This document shows, one piece after another, positions 34,101 to 46,542 of a stretch of 64,000 nt of DNA; within the stretch, counting starts at the first letter, position 1; the number at the start of each line of letters is the position of its first letter. The stretch comes from Paramarasmius palmivorus (taxonomy: Eukaryota; Basidiomycota; Agaricomycetes; Agaricales; Marasmiaceae): positions 620,001 through 684,000 of the forward strand of contig JAYKXP010000008.1 in assembly GCA_037176845.1 (NCBI GenBank), read 5' to 3'. Under the pieces are notes generated by a model, which saw only the letters and a program-made list of their open reading frames with translations, did no database searches and was not told where the DNA came from. The position numbers and the translations under genes are program-made.

Positions 34101-34828
34101 CGGTAGCTAAATCATCGGCTTGGGATTCAATGCTCCTTATCTCCGTTCCTTCTTCCGCGCGACCCTGTTCGATTGCGACCTCTCCCATGATTTCTGTGAG
34201 TCTCGGTAGAGCAGGTGTTCCCGCAAGGACCATGCCTATGCCAATAATGGCAGGTTCTGCGTTGTGCTTGACTTTCTTGCGACTGAAACGGGACCGAAAA
34301 GGTAAGTTGAGGGTAGCATAGGGTGAAGCTGCAGGAGGCAGATCGCCAAAGATGATTTCATGGCATTTGTGAAGGACCCTTTGGCATATTGAAAATGAAA
34401 CCGATTCATGGTGAACAGATGGAAGGTCTTTAAGTGCTGCTTGCATGAACCATAATGTCTATTTCAGTCTGTTAGCTTACGGGTACTTTGGAGAACCTCG
34501 GAACGTACAAACAAAGCTATGTGAGTAGATCTCTGTGCAATATCGATCACAAAGCATTCCAGGGCCCTTGACTTTGAAGGTCTGGTAAGAAGAAGGTGAC
34601 TAGAAGATGGAATTCAGTGAAAGGAATATAGAATAAACAAGGATGGTTTGCGTACCAGATGAAGCCCCATACATCCCGCAATTCTGTTTCTATATCGCGC
34701 TCTCTGAGCCTACGAGTGATATAGTAGGTGATACCTATATTGTCAGAATAAATTCTGAGGTACTGAAGGGCGACATGGACTGAGAAGAAGGGAGTCAGAA
34801 ACAAACGAAGCAGGAGAGCATTTGACAT
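31144..34828 (-). CDS. pik1: Phosphatidylinositol 4-kinase (Pik1 / PI4K-beta type)
   Basis: Makes PI4P on Golgi membranes. Starts MSNALLLRLFLTPFFSVHVA at 34828, the conserved N-terminal lipid-kinase-unique region, followed by LRDVWGFICHLLLTRPSKS across a 56-nt intron. The middle (about 33.5-32.4 kb) is Ser/Pro-rich and poorly conserved. The kinase domain shows SPYGHLANWDCVSVIVK, GDLRQEQLAVQLIREFQ, the ITGGSSGLVETITDA stretch, the catalytic loop KDRHNGNILLD and DFGFMLSN. The C-terminus is rebuilt by a 54-nt intron (RIITLVELMQKDS) and a last exon giving YQYYSQSIL before TAA at 31144. The junction near 32280 (KKA to SRIRHGSPYG) is not resolved and probably hides another single-base error. It shares a 65-bp promoter with OST3. 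Confidence 0.92.
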
Positions 34829-34893
34829 GGCAAGGGAAACCCAAGTCCAATGGGCGCTTGAAATATTCCACCTCTCTGACCTCCACGTCGACA
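34829..34893. promoter_or_regulatory. 65-bp bidirectional promoter PIK1/OST3
   Basis: Only 65 bp separate the ATG of PIK1 (minus, 34828) from the ATG of OST3 (plus, 34894). Both 5' UTRs and core promoters must overlap here or extend into the neighbouring coding sequence. Confidence 0.75.
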
Positions 34894-36117
34894 ATGAAAC
34901 TCTGGTCGCTCCTTCCCCTCGTCGCCCTTCCTTTCGTCTCCGCTGCCAGTCGCGATGAGGACCGGGCAAAACTTAGTTGATCTCGCTGCTGCTGGCAATG
35001 GTGTCATTAGACTCGACCCCAAGTCTTTCGATATCCTGACTTCGTCAAGGCGTAACTGGTCTGCTGCTATCCAGTTCACTGCACTTGATCGCAGGCGAAG
35101 ATGTAACCCTTGCAAGTCAGTAATTTCTCGTGTAGCTCGTGTATTTTGTCTTTGTTAATTGCATTTCTGCAGAGAATTTGAGCCTTCATGGAATGCCGTC
35201 GCGCAGGCGTGGTCGACTACGCCAAAGGAGCATAGAGATAATCACTTCTTTGGTACCCTTGATTTCGATGAGGCGCCTACAGTCTTCCAACAGGTGCTCA
35301 ATCAATTAATTCAATGCACCCTGGCTCACCTCTGCACATTTAGCTTGGTCTCGCATCTGCACCAATTGTATACGTGTACCCAGCTGCTGAAGGACCACGT
35401 CAACCCACAAGCGGAAAGACATCACCCTCTAAATACGATTTCTCCACGTGTGTCAATGTTGCCCATGTCGCTTCTCACTGCATACTAACAAAAGTCCCAG
35501 TGGTTTCGAAGCTGAACCTCTCGCTGAACATCTCTCCAACCATACCCCAATCCCTATTCCTTACAAGGCACCTTTCGACTGGGCCAAGTTGGTCACTGCC
35601 GTCACCGGAATCCTTGGTTTTGCTCTTACACTTCGCTTCATTGCACCAATTCTCCAAAGCCGATGGACATGGGCTGCCATCACTGTCCTAACCTCTCTTG
35701 TCATGACTGGTGGCTACATGTTTACGCGCATTCGAGGCGTTCCATACACGGGAGCTGATGGCGGATGGATTGCGGGAGGATATCAGAATCAGTTCGGGCA
35801 AGAAGTTCAGGTCGTCGCTCTCATTTGTGAGTTCGCACGACACCTCGCCAATTCACGACAACTCACTCTATTTTCTGTCTTCAGATGGAACACTTTCATT
35901 TGCTTTCTTGATGCTAATCATGATCGTGCCTTACCAATCTTCCCCGTCGCGGCAACGGTTGCAAGTCTATCTTTGGAGTGGAGTCATTCTCCTTGTGTAC
36001 TCCGTCCTTGTCACCCTTTTCAAGGTCAAAAATAGAGGTTCGTTTTCCGTTTTGTTTGCGACTGCGCAGAATTATTAATTCTCGGTTTCAGGCTACCCTT
36101 TCAAGTTACTTTTGTAA
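34894..36117 (+). CDS. ost3: Oligosaccharyltransferase subunit Ost3/Ost6
   Basis: Subunit of the ER oligosaccharyltransferase that N-glycosylates proteins; its lumenal thioredoxin fold holds substrate cysteines. Six exons: 34894-35115, 35173-35293, 35344-35447, 35501-35826, 35885-36037 and 36092-36117. A signal peptide (MKLWSLLPLVALPFVSA) is followed by the thioredoxin-like domain with the CNPC redox motif, split by intron 1, then WSTTPKEHRDNHFF and APTIYVYPA. Four membrane segments follow, around LVTAVTGILGFALTL, WAAITVLTSLVMTGG, GTLSFAFLMLIMIVPY and VYLWSGVILLVYSVLV. One surplus G in GGG 34965-34967 breaks the frame after ASRDEDR; removing it gives exactly 316 residues. The C-terminus is GYPFKLLL. 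Confidence 0.93.
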
Positions 36118-36248
36118 AGCGTGTAGTAGAGACTGTGATATGAAATATAATTGTGTGATGGACGTTCTAAGGAGATTGCTAAATACTAATATACAAAAAT
36201 ATCCTGAATATTGTTAAGAGATTAAAAAATGCAGTATGTCCTTTATAA

Positions 36249-39200
36249 CTATGCACCGTCCTGCTGCAAGACATCTACGTATCGACTCCTGATATTCCTT
36301 TTCGATGCTTGTGACCGAGGGTCGACCTGGCGGCGGGCCGGGAGGTGCAAGGCGCGTTCCAGTTGGTGTGCTTGGCGCAGAACCAGGCCCTTCAGGTATT
36401 TCGGGAGTAGGGACCAGGTGAGAGCTTATACGCATCGCGGGGTTGGGCTTTGGCGGCGGCGGGGCGCTGAGGTTAGCTGCCGACGCAGAGCGAGGTGGAG
36501 GTGGACCGGTGCTGGGTGGCCTTGGACCCGACATACCAGGTGAAGCTGTTTGAGCTCGTGATGGAGTACGTGAGGGTGGTGGTGGTGGAGCAGCCGGTTT
36601 TGGAGCCTCAGGTTCACCAGCAGCCTGTAAATGTTTGTGAGTTTATGTATAATATGAGACTCGAGATTGTAACCAACCTTATTAACCCAGCGCTTGAGCT
36701 CAGGGTCGTAATAGAAGGTCTTTTCTTCACCGAGATTTGCTCTAACGGGACCAGGCGTCGAATCCCGCTTCCACCATCGACTCAACCAAGAGCCAGAGTT
36801 ACCATTAGCTCCGGCTTGTGCAGGCTTGGGATCTATGTTAACGTATCAGTACCTAGCTTTGACATTCCCAAAGAAGAAATGTTACCTGGTCTTTGAGGGG
36901 CAGCAGGGCGCTGGAGCCTTCTCTTTTGCAGCAGACTCTTTCAAATCATTGTCCCCTTCCCTGTCTTGTGATCTTGGTTGCGGCTTTTGGAGTTCCCGAA
37001 TCCTAGATCCTCTTCCTCTTCTTCCTCTACGCTAGAGTTATGGACGTTTCGTAGACTAGAGCTGGATTGAGGCTGCACAGCAAAGTTACTGTTGTCCATC
37101 AAAGATATGAAACCATCAGAGGATGCGACTGGAGCTTGATCAGCGGAGAATTGCATGAAATTAGCTGTGGTCGGAGTACGTCCGTTATCGCCACCCCACC
37201 ATGATACCTCTTGACCTTCGTCCTCTTCACTGATATCAGTTGATGAACGAGGTGTTATCTGATCTTGCTTTGCAGTCCCCGGTGGGGAGTACATCGATTG
37301 TCCGTACGACCGGGACTGGGCGAACGTTGTGGTGGATGCGCTTGCCGAAGCGATCTTAGGGACCTGGCGAAGCCTTGCGACGAGGGGCATAGTCCATTGC
37401 CGAGGCTGCCCTTTCCTGGGGTGGTGGTATACCGTTACTACGTAGCGATCGGTTGGACATTGACGACCCGGTGCGATTCGGTGCATAGGTCGAATGAGTA
37501 GGTGCATATGAATTGAGATTGACGACGGAAGATTGAGGTGAAGGGTCATTCGAAGGGGCTGCGGACGACATAGCGCTGTAACTCGAGAATGGACCAACGA
37601 ATCCTTGCTCCTCAGACTTTCTTTCTTTGGACTCATCTGCATTGTCTTCGTCACCAGTCACCAGCTTGGTGAATCTACCTTCAAGCCAGCCACCGATGCT
37701 GTCCAGACTTGGCTTGCCAATCTTGCTGCTCACCCATGAACTAGATTTGTCGGAATGTGAAGTGCCTGCAATCCTATTCGATAGCCCTCGGAGTTGATCA
37801 GAGAGGACATGAGTGAAGTACGGGGAACCACGATTCATCGATGCAGTGATAGCCTCGCAGTACCTGCAGAGCGAATGTCAGAGAAAAGTAGGACACAAAG
37901 GATGAAGACAAACCTGTTTGCTAAAGAAATCTCACCGAATCTCAGCCAACAACATGGCCCTTACAAGTCTGTAGGCCTGCAAATGAGCAAGTCCTTGGAA
38001 TGGTTCATGCCCCTTAGTTGAAGGTGCGAGACCCATAGCAAATTCGAGTATTTCAGAGAAGATAATGGCATCTGTGTCTCGAAGGAATCTGGTCGACGTT
38101 TGCGGACTGGGAGCACCAAGGAGTACTAGTCGTGCAGAGGGATTACCGACGCCTCCTATGGGTGAAGTCTGTGAAGAAAGCAGGTAACTTTGAAGAGTCA
38201 GCAGCAATTTCCGTGTCAACGAATTATCTCAACTCACCAAACGTGGCCTGCCTCAACCCAATTATTTCCACACAACTGGTCACCAAGTGCAGTCAAGGCA
38301 GACGATGTTTCAGGACTCATAGAGCTTGAGATCATCATGGAAACCATTTCCGCCCATTTGGAGAGCGACTCCGCCGGAATATTCGCTACAGGCATTGGAG
38401 CAGCAAAGTTGGGTGTCATGGGAGTGGTGTGGGAAACGGTTGGTAATGGCAGCCGGGCCGGAGCCGCTTGGGGTCCCAACATTGAATTTTGAGGTATCAA
38501 TTCTTGGACTGTACGGAGTATTTGGAATGTCAAGACAACAGCATAATGCAACAAAACGTTACTCACCTGAAGCAGAGCCTTGACCTGAAAACAGACTATA
38601 GGCAACTCTGAGGGCTTCCCTTCCGTTGGTCGAGGTCGCCGACCCGTTTGCCGATTCAGGATACACACCTGCACGAGTTGCAAGGTCCTTAGAACCAAGT
38701 TCTGTCCTGAGGAACTCGTTGACAACCTCTTTCCATGCTTCTCTGTCTATGCCACTTGCGATGACCATCGCATGAGCCCAGAGCTTCTGATCGAGAGCGT
38801 AATGGTAAGCCTTCCGTTTCTCCCCTCGGAGAAGGAAGTCTTGGATCTTGTCTAATGAGGACGGCCGAAGACTGGCTACAGCAATGGGAGCATCCGATGC
38901 ATCGTTGATAGGCAGTTGTGATTTCAAAATGCCGTCTTCTCCCACATCCGCAAACCCGGTGGTAAACGTGTCCGTATCAGTGCCATTCGTCGAAAGCTCC
39001 AACTCTGGCACAAGCGCATTTCTGACGGCCGCTTCTGCTGGGGACTAAAAAAAACACGCGTTAGAACGGAGTCATATGTACAACAACGAAGCGAACTTAC
39101 GATCCCAGCAATTTACCATCGTGCTCAATCATGATCTTCAGAAGCTTGACAAGAACCAGTTTGCCTTCAGCCTGACGCTTCTCTGGGCTGCCTGCGTGTA

Positions 39201-41738
39201 GATAACCGAGACCCTGAGAGATCTCATCCGCTCGATCGGTAAGGTACTTGACGAGGCGTGTTTTTTTAGTCTTCGTTTGAGCCGATGCCCCTGGTCGGAC
39301 GAGACCTGCGGTTGGACTCCCCGGATCAGAGAACAGAGGTCCAGGGAATGAAGACGGCGACAAGTCAAGGGCCGATTCAGGGACGACTTTATTCAGGACG
39401 CGTATTTGAATGCCGGTCGAATTGCGAGAGGCAAGGGCGACATCGAATCCAGTGCTCAGCTTATCGGCGCCATGGAAGCAAGTCACTATTTTTCCGCCAA
39501 ACCCAAAACTGAATACGGGAACGCGAGCACCGGCGCGTCCCAATGGATCATTGGTTCCTAAAAGGGACGGAGAAGGTGCATACGGAGCATGTGTAGGAGC
39601 CTTGACCAAAAGCTCCTGGGGTGGACCCAGGTTGTCGGTCGCTGGAGGTGGGAAGTTGTTGTCGTTGTTTGGGTAGTTGTAGCGGGACGTGTATGATCCG
39701 TAATCGGTCTCGCTCTGCTGTTTGCGAGGATGTCGTGAGGGTGCATATGGATCATAGGTATCGCTGCTTTGTGAATAAATCGATCCATTGGACATAGACC
39801 TCGCATGTGGAGGTGGGGGCCCTACAGTAACTTTTGGAACGTACGGGCTTTCAGCGCTAGGCGGCGGCGGCGCGTTGGGTGTATATGTGCCAAAGCCATT
39901 TGTCGCTGGCGGAGCACCGAATGCAGGTACTGAATTCTGCCTTTGTGGTAGATAAGGATTTTCAGGACTTGCCGACGACGTCGAGCTACTTTCTACGGGC
40001 GAGAACGCGTCGAAAGTGACATTCGTTGTCTCAATAGGTGGTACACCTATTGCTTCCGAAGGAGGCGCGTACGAGTTTCCTTCGATGTCTTCTTGAGGTG
40101 AGGGAAGGCCTTCCTCCGGAGAAACGTGTGCAACTTCAGCGTCAAAAACTGGAGGCGCGTATGGGTCGACAGAGTTCGTGACAGCTGCTGGTGATGCTGT
40201 TCGGATTCCTGCAAACGAAGGGCTAAGCTGTGGAACCTCGGGACTGTGCGTTTGCAACGATTTAACAGATGCTGGTGATGCTACTCTATTATGACCATGG
40301 GACGGCGGTGGTGGCGGTGGTGTCGAAGTCGATGCTAGGACACTAGTTCTCCTTGGTGGGCCGGCCGGTATTGCCGGAGATTCATTACGTGAAAGTGGTG
40401 ACTGTATCCGGGGCGAAGCTGTTCTGTTCAACCCATAATGATTCACATTCGATTGTGCAGGCGGCGGAGGGGGTGTGCTTGTCGTTGTTGGGGTTCGTGC
40501 AGGAGGTGGTGGTGTGAATGCTTGTTTTGGTGGCGGAGGTGGTGCATGAGATTGTGTTGTAGGGCCATAACCATTGGTATTCGTATATGCTGTCGGCGAT
40601 GACATGGATTGAACCGAATTGGTACGAGGTGGAGGCGAATAGACTGAACTTTGTGGTTGCGGGGAATAGTCCGAGCTACCTCCATATGTAGACTGACCAT
40701 GTGCCTGACCGTTCACACTCGGTGGTCTATATCCAGACGCTTGAGCAGGTGGTTCATAGAAATTGGACGTAGGTTGATTCATGGGCTGGGTTTGAGGTGC
40801 ATAAGGAGATCCATACGGCGATGTCATAGAGGCCGATGGTGGAGGAGGCGGTTGTTGTGGTGGAGGCGATGCATACGCTCCAAATGCCGAGGCCAAGTTG
40901 GGCGTTCTAGGTGTTGCTCGCCTGGTAGAGGCGTTTGAAACTGGGAAAGGAGGATCGTATGCATTTGATACTTTCGGCCGGTTTAATGGAGCTTTAGGTG
41001 CCGGAGGTGGTGGTACGGATGTTAAAGTCGACGCAGAGGCTGCATACGGTGTAGTACCGGAATAAGAGGGTGTTCCATAAGTCGTGGCAGGCGCTGCATA
41101 AGGCGCATAGGAAGATGGCATGGTCGAGGTAGATTGTGAGTAGGTATTTGGAGCGTATGCGTCTGACTGTGCTGCCGGCTGTGATGGGGCATACAGCGAT
41201 TGCTCCTGGACAGCTGGCTGTTGTGCAGGAGGCGCATAAGGGTCATATGAATGTGCTGGCGTGGAAGTATTCGCTGCGGCGGGTGCATACGGGTCATAGA
41301 GATTAGATGCTGTCGCTGTCAAGTACCGTCAGCTCGATAACAGATACAGAAAGAACCAGAACACATACCAGTCCCATTCGAGCTCTGACTATAGTCATTC
41401 TGTGTTTGACCCGAGTCGCCATACCACGTCTGAGCATCATATCCCGCCCCATTCAAATTCCCGTCTACCGGTGCGGCTGTTGACCAGTTGTCATAGTAAG
41501 AAGAATTGGCTTGTGACTGAGTTCCCGACTCCTCTACAAAAGACTTGTCTTCGTAGGTGTCTGCCAAAAAATCCGAACCCTGTGTTCCACCGAAAAGGTC
41601 ATCGCTGGTACTGTGTTGAGGTGTCGTGTCTGACGCAGAGACGTTTTGTTCTGGTTCACTGCTACCGAGAGAAGCAAAAGGATCTGCACTGGCGTTATCA
41701 GAGCCAAACAGCGAGGCCGCAGCTTCCAAGCTGCTCAT
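36249..41738 (-). CDS. sec16: COPII coat assembly protein Sec16
   Basis: Large scaffold that organises ER exit sites and COPII budding. Starts MSSLEAAASLFGSDNASADP at 41738; exon 1 ends 41369 and exon 2 begins 41315. The N-terminal ~550 residues are disordered, Pro/Tyr/Ser-rich, with repeated YDPYAP and polyproline runs. The conserved central domain then begins (ARVPVFSFGFGGKIVTCF), followed by the ACE1 helical part (KIQDFLLRGEKRKAYHYA, then LWAHAMVIASGIDREAW, then SPIGGVGNPSARLVLLG). The tail is again disordered with an acidic EEEEEEDLGFG patch and ends RSRYVDVLQQDGA at 36249. Three frame breaks are visible: GGG 37359-37361 and CC 36315-36316 (one surplus each) and CCCC 36953-36956 (one short). 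At least seven introns are present. The N-terminal Sec16 fold is diverged, so the identity rests on the central and C-terminal parts. Confidence 0.9.
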
Positions 41739-42272
41739 CTCGACGTCGAGAAAGAACAAAGATGCCGAGGAAGCAAAGGTGCACAAATGCACAGAGTATA
41801 GGAACGGAAAGCTTCCGCAAACTATTTACCTCACTTTGTCATTTTTCCACGTCACTGCTAGCGAGTCCAGACGTTTCAATTGGGAGGGTATGCATCTGAA
41901 TAGTGGTATTCTTTAAGGTATGCTACCGAATGCGTATTCGTTGGTATACGTATGGTATATGTAGAGTATGTAAAAGAGAGACGGAGAAATGCGAATGCAG
42001 ATTCAAGCCATGCCAGGAAAGCGCGTGCGAATGTAACTAGACGACCAGATAGTAGTACCAAAGCAAGAAAGAAGAACAGATTGGGGAACTATCGACACTA
42101 TAAGGTAGAGAGTACTGTGGTGTCCTTGTCAATGATTAGCAGTATTATATCCAACAGACAGTGCCGCCGAGCGTCCAGATAGATGCAAGATAGATGGAGG
42201 GATAGAAAGACACGATATGCAAGGGGAAACACTGCAACAACCAAAGGAATGAGGAGACAAGGGGTCGGCGGG
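41739..42272. other. intergenic, SEC16 start / PUF stop
   Basis: About 530 bp between two minus-strand genes, holding the SEC16 promoter and the PUF 3' UTR. No coding signal was recognised. Confidence 0.5.
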
Positions 42273-45200
42273 CTACAAGGAACTGTATTTCTCAAGTAAT
42301 CTCTCAACTAGAAAAACAAAGGCTCATGAGTGACGGTCACAAGCATCGGATAAACGGAACTCACTTGAAAGTAAATGCTTGTTGTAGGCACTCGAGTACC
42401 GACGCATGGTAGGAATTTGGGCACGAATGTGTGTAATGAGCTGTTCTCGTTGATCAGGATCAGCGACGACGACGGCGCGCTGAAGCACGTAGTCTAGATC
42501 AAATAAATTCAGTGTTTGATAATTTGGCGGCTAGGTGGGACTTACTCCCAAACTGATCCTTCATCATGGCAGTGATAGGCATCGCCCCTTCATATTTTGG
42601 AACGAGGAGCTCGTCCACTAGCGCACGCCTGGTCTCAGCGTCCGCTGCCAACAACGCCTTCTCACAAACATTCGACGCGAACTTGTGACGAGCCATATCA
42701 AGTAACTGACCCCGCAATTTAGAGACAAGGAGTGCCTTGTCGTGTGGTTTGCCATGTTCCAAGATGAACTGGATGACATAGTTCTATAAAGACGTCATTG
42801 AAAACCCGATAAAAACCGCATCAACATTACGACTTACTCCATACTGGTCCGACATGAGTTGCGTGGACTTTTTATGCAACTCTTCCAGTAAAGGGGCAAT
42901 CATATCGTAGGGTAAATGTTCTAGACACCGTTGCAGAACGCGACAGCCGTAGGAATTGGTGGCCAACTCGATAACGTAGCTTCGGAATGATTGGATGAAC
43001 CCAAGCTTGTCGGGCGACACGCGTTCAATCAATTTTTGAACGACCTATATGAAAAGAAAATTCAACCGAGATTCAAATCAGCAAGGAACAATCCACGTAC
43101 ATGATTCCCGTGCGCGTGTCGCACGCAGTTATAGATGTGGGGCTCCAGTTCGCGGACAAAGACAACTTGCTGTTCTGGGAGAATGTACTCAATGGCCTTT
43201 GATGATGTTCATATCAGCCAGTGCCTAGGCAACTCAGTATGAACTGAACAGACCTTTTGTACTACCCGACAGCCATACATCTGAGTGGAGAGGGGGTAAA
43301 CGTGGCCCTCCATTGCAGCCGCTAACCGAGTCTTCTGTACCTGGGTGCCATGTTCAAAGATCTTTTGAATGACCTAGAAAAACGGAGTGAGCTATAAGGG
43401 GGTCATAATCACCGCACGTAAAAGTGACATACATAGTTCCCGAATACATCTTGTACGAGTTGAAGCGCAGCACTCGGGACGATCTCATCGAATACCATTT
43501 GCTTCTCCTCACTGGTGGCTGTCTCTAGTTTCTGTTGAATGAAACGAGAGCCATGCTGATCGCCACTGAACTCGACAATGTAGCCATATATGTCCTATAC
43601 AATTCGTGAGAAGTAGGCGGGATAGCATGAATGACACTTACCTTAAGTTCCCATATTCGAGATTTATTTGTACGAAACTCCTCGAGTATGGGACTCCGTA
43701 GAGCCACTGTTCGCATCGACTGTGGGAACATGGGGATACCAGGGATATTCGGGTTGTATGCCCCTTGCATCATTAGTGACATTTGTGTGTTGTAGTCCAA
43801 AGGAGCGCTGTAACCTGCCATGTGAGGCGGTGGCGGCGTCGTCCGCACGGCGTTGAACATTTGGTTTTGCGATATTAATTGCTGTTGCATATTGTACTGT
43901 TGTGAAACGTCAATTACAAGCGCGGGAGGAGCGGAAAGTTTCAACTTACTGAGAGCTCGCGTTTCTTGTCAGCAAGAGCCGCAAGAGTAGGATTAACCAT
44001 GGTTGGAATCATGGACGGAGCAGCAGGAGGATAAATTAGTGGTTGATGTGGGGGATAATAAAATTGGGACTGAGGAGGACGAGCGACGCCGTAGTCGTAA
44101 AAAACATTCTGCTGCGCTCGGTGCATTTCTGGGACAGGCATAGTTTGAGGTCCAACACCAGGTCCAGGATACAACGCCGGTGCCGACCCGCCAACAGCGG
44201 ATGCTGGATATAAGGAGGGGTCGGTTGGGGCTCCATAGCCGTAGGGATATTCGGAGTAAGGGTCGCGTGAAGTAGGCGGGAAAATAATTAGTGTAAGCTC
44301 CATAAGGTAGGCGAGGCAGTACAACAGGAGGAGGTACACGACCTGGCAGACCCTGGGTGGGCTGAGGCGGAGGCGGAGGATGAGGTTGGTGGGTCAGATG
44401 GCCGTGTTCTCGGTTCACGGTGAAGTCGTCTTCGACTGCCATTCCACGAATCGCTAAGGACAAATCATCGACGACCGAAGGCGCAGGCACAGTTTCATAA
44501 GTTCCCGATGTCGAGAAGCCGGGTTGCTGACTCGAGAAGCCCGTCGGAAACGGTGGTGAAGAGGACGTGTTGTAACGAACGGGACTGGGTTCTTTACCGA
44601 CATTGTGGTCGTATATTTGGGGATGAGACTTTGACCGCGTGTCCTAATAACAGAGAGTATTCGTCAGCGACTCTGCCTTGAGGACGTCTATTCGCCGAGA
44701 CATACAATTCTGGGGCCAGAGAAAGGCGCTGGCTGGGCCTGTCTTTGTCTTGAGGAGTGAATATTGAGTGTATCCTTCTGCAATTTAGCTTTGACGATAA
44801 AACTCAAGCTTTAAGATTATCTTACCAGCTGGGCAAGATCTTGGGAGTGGGGATTTGAGATTTCTTCTTCCCAATTCCCGCTAGTAGGTCTAGATGACCA
44901 ACCCTCGTGTAAACCACCGCGATGAGTAATGTCAGTAGATATTGGAGCAAGTTCGTTGGGGCTAACGATTGAGGACTGCGAGTTCCGTTTGGAAGAAGGA
45001 GAGACAGAGCCCCAAACCTAGAAGACCATTGCTAGTCAGTTCTGGAACGAAAGAATCAGACTTTTGACACATACCTGCCAACCTGAATTATAGCTCGTGA
45101 GGTTCGCCGCGCCACCCACACCCACGTTCAACATGTTTCCAGTCGTATTCGGAGTGAGCCGTGTAGGTGGAAACTAGTACACGTATAAAGAACGGTTGGT

Positions 45201-45317
45201 CTAGCATTGCGTAAAGAGTTGATTAGATGAACGCACATTAGTTGGAGAGCTCGTAGGAGAGTGTGCTCGGGATTGACTGGAAGAACCAGAAGGTTTCCGC
45301 GAAGAGTCTCTGGACAT
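42273..45317 (-). CDS. Pumilio/Puf3-type RNA-binding protein with eight PUF repeats
   Basis: Binds mRNA 3' UTRs and controls their decay or localisation. Starts [20 protein letters not shown] at 45317; a disordered N-terminal half follows ([14 protein letters not shown], then [12 protein letters not shown], then a Gln-rich part). The C-terminal Pumilio domain has recognition helices, repeats 1 to 8: SRFIQ, NYVIQ, CRVVQ, NHVVQ, CRVLQ, NYVIQ, SNVCE, NYVLQ. That set is the canonical code expected to read UGUANAUA. The C-terminus (YNKHLLS, then [11 protein letters not shown]) ends at TAG 42273. Introns cut repeats 2, 4, 6 and 8 at or within the recognition helix. One surplus base in AAAA 44281-44284 breaks the N-terminal frame before [12 protein letters not shown]. 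The start was chosen at the first ATG joined by splicing (GTGCGT donor) to the downstream exon; an earlier noncoding exon is possible. Confidence 0.93.
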
Positions 45318-46542
45318 AAAGTAAGGATGAAATTAACTGCCGAGCTGCAAAGCATTGTGATGAGGGCGCGCGGTGGACCGGGATTGTAAATGAGGCACAC
45401 GCACCTTTAACAATTAGGGTAATTGGGTAGGCAAAAATCGGCACGACTCGGTGGTATTGGAGAAAGAGGGAGTTGTGACTGTCAAAAAGGATTCAACATG
45501 TCATTTTAGTACCGAAAGAAAGAGAAAGAGTAATGTTGACGTTGTAGGCCCCAGGGTTGAATGTTGGAAAACTGCTAGACGCGACTTACACGTATCCGAA
45601 CGGACCAACTGGAATAGGGTAGATAAAGGAAGGTGAGGAAGGAGCGTGACTTGTACTATATCAAGGGCGACAAGCAAAACCCGTGGCGAGCCAGTAGAGT
45701 AAGAGAGTGCAGTGACCCCGCAGAAAGGGTCCAAGAAAGGAATGGAAAAAATATATTCGGAGGCAATCCTCGCGTTTCAACCTCACACATCAAACCATGA
45801 CCGGTCATGACCTCACATTACTATCAATGGCAACTAACGTGCGCGTCGTAATCGCCGAAACGAATCCTTCGATTCAACATAATGCCATCTCGGTACGCTG
45901 TCGGTACGTTTTTTTCCTTTCTTCTCTGATGCGTGGCTGCCATGCTTCGCGCCTTGCGCACGCAGATCCCGCCTTCCCGCCTTCTGCTCTTTTTTTTTTT
46001 CTCTATCCTCTATCGCCTTCATAATTTCGCAAAATGTACCTTACCGAGTATTCCCGGTGCTTATATGACTTTCTATGTCGTAGTCTGCCCCGTCGGACCG
46101 GGGTTTCTGAAAGGCCCGTTGAAGATCTAAAGATTTGACTCCTCAATCAAAGACTGAAAGAACTGCCAAGCGACGTTTATCTCGTATGCGAGAAAAGAGC
46201 GACAGCCTCATATAACTGAGCCTCCGCCTTTCGTCATATCACCACGTTGTTCACGCTACTCAACAAAAGCGCTTTCGAGAAAAATTTACGAGCGACGGCA
46301 TACGCAGTCCCACCTCAGGGTCACCTTGACACCGCCGCGGTTCCAAGCCTCAGTCGGCCAAAATCGCATGGCTTTTGTGTTGGTAACGCCTCAAACCCTG
46401 AATATATGTTGAATTCCGAAGTCGATGGGGTTGTCCAGGAATGATATTAGGTTTCTCGTTAGTACTTGAATGCTATATGGAAGGTATACAATGGGTATGT
46501 ATGTCACTAATAAAAAAAGAAAGCAAATGGTACGATCATCGT
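45318..46542. other. long intergenic region, PUF start / kinesin-1 stop
   Basis: About 1.2 kb between two minus-strand genes. Only short open frames (up to 77 codons) without features. Pyrimidine-rich near 45980-46010, including a run of 11 T (45990-46000). Most likely the PUF promoter and a long 5' UTR, which is common for PUF genes. No RNA gene was recognised. Confidence 0.45.

Noticed and set aside
45990..46000. 11-base T run as a terminator
   Set aside because: Eukaryotic gene context; lies upstream of the PUF gene, so more likely a promoter/UTR pyrimidine tract.
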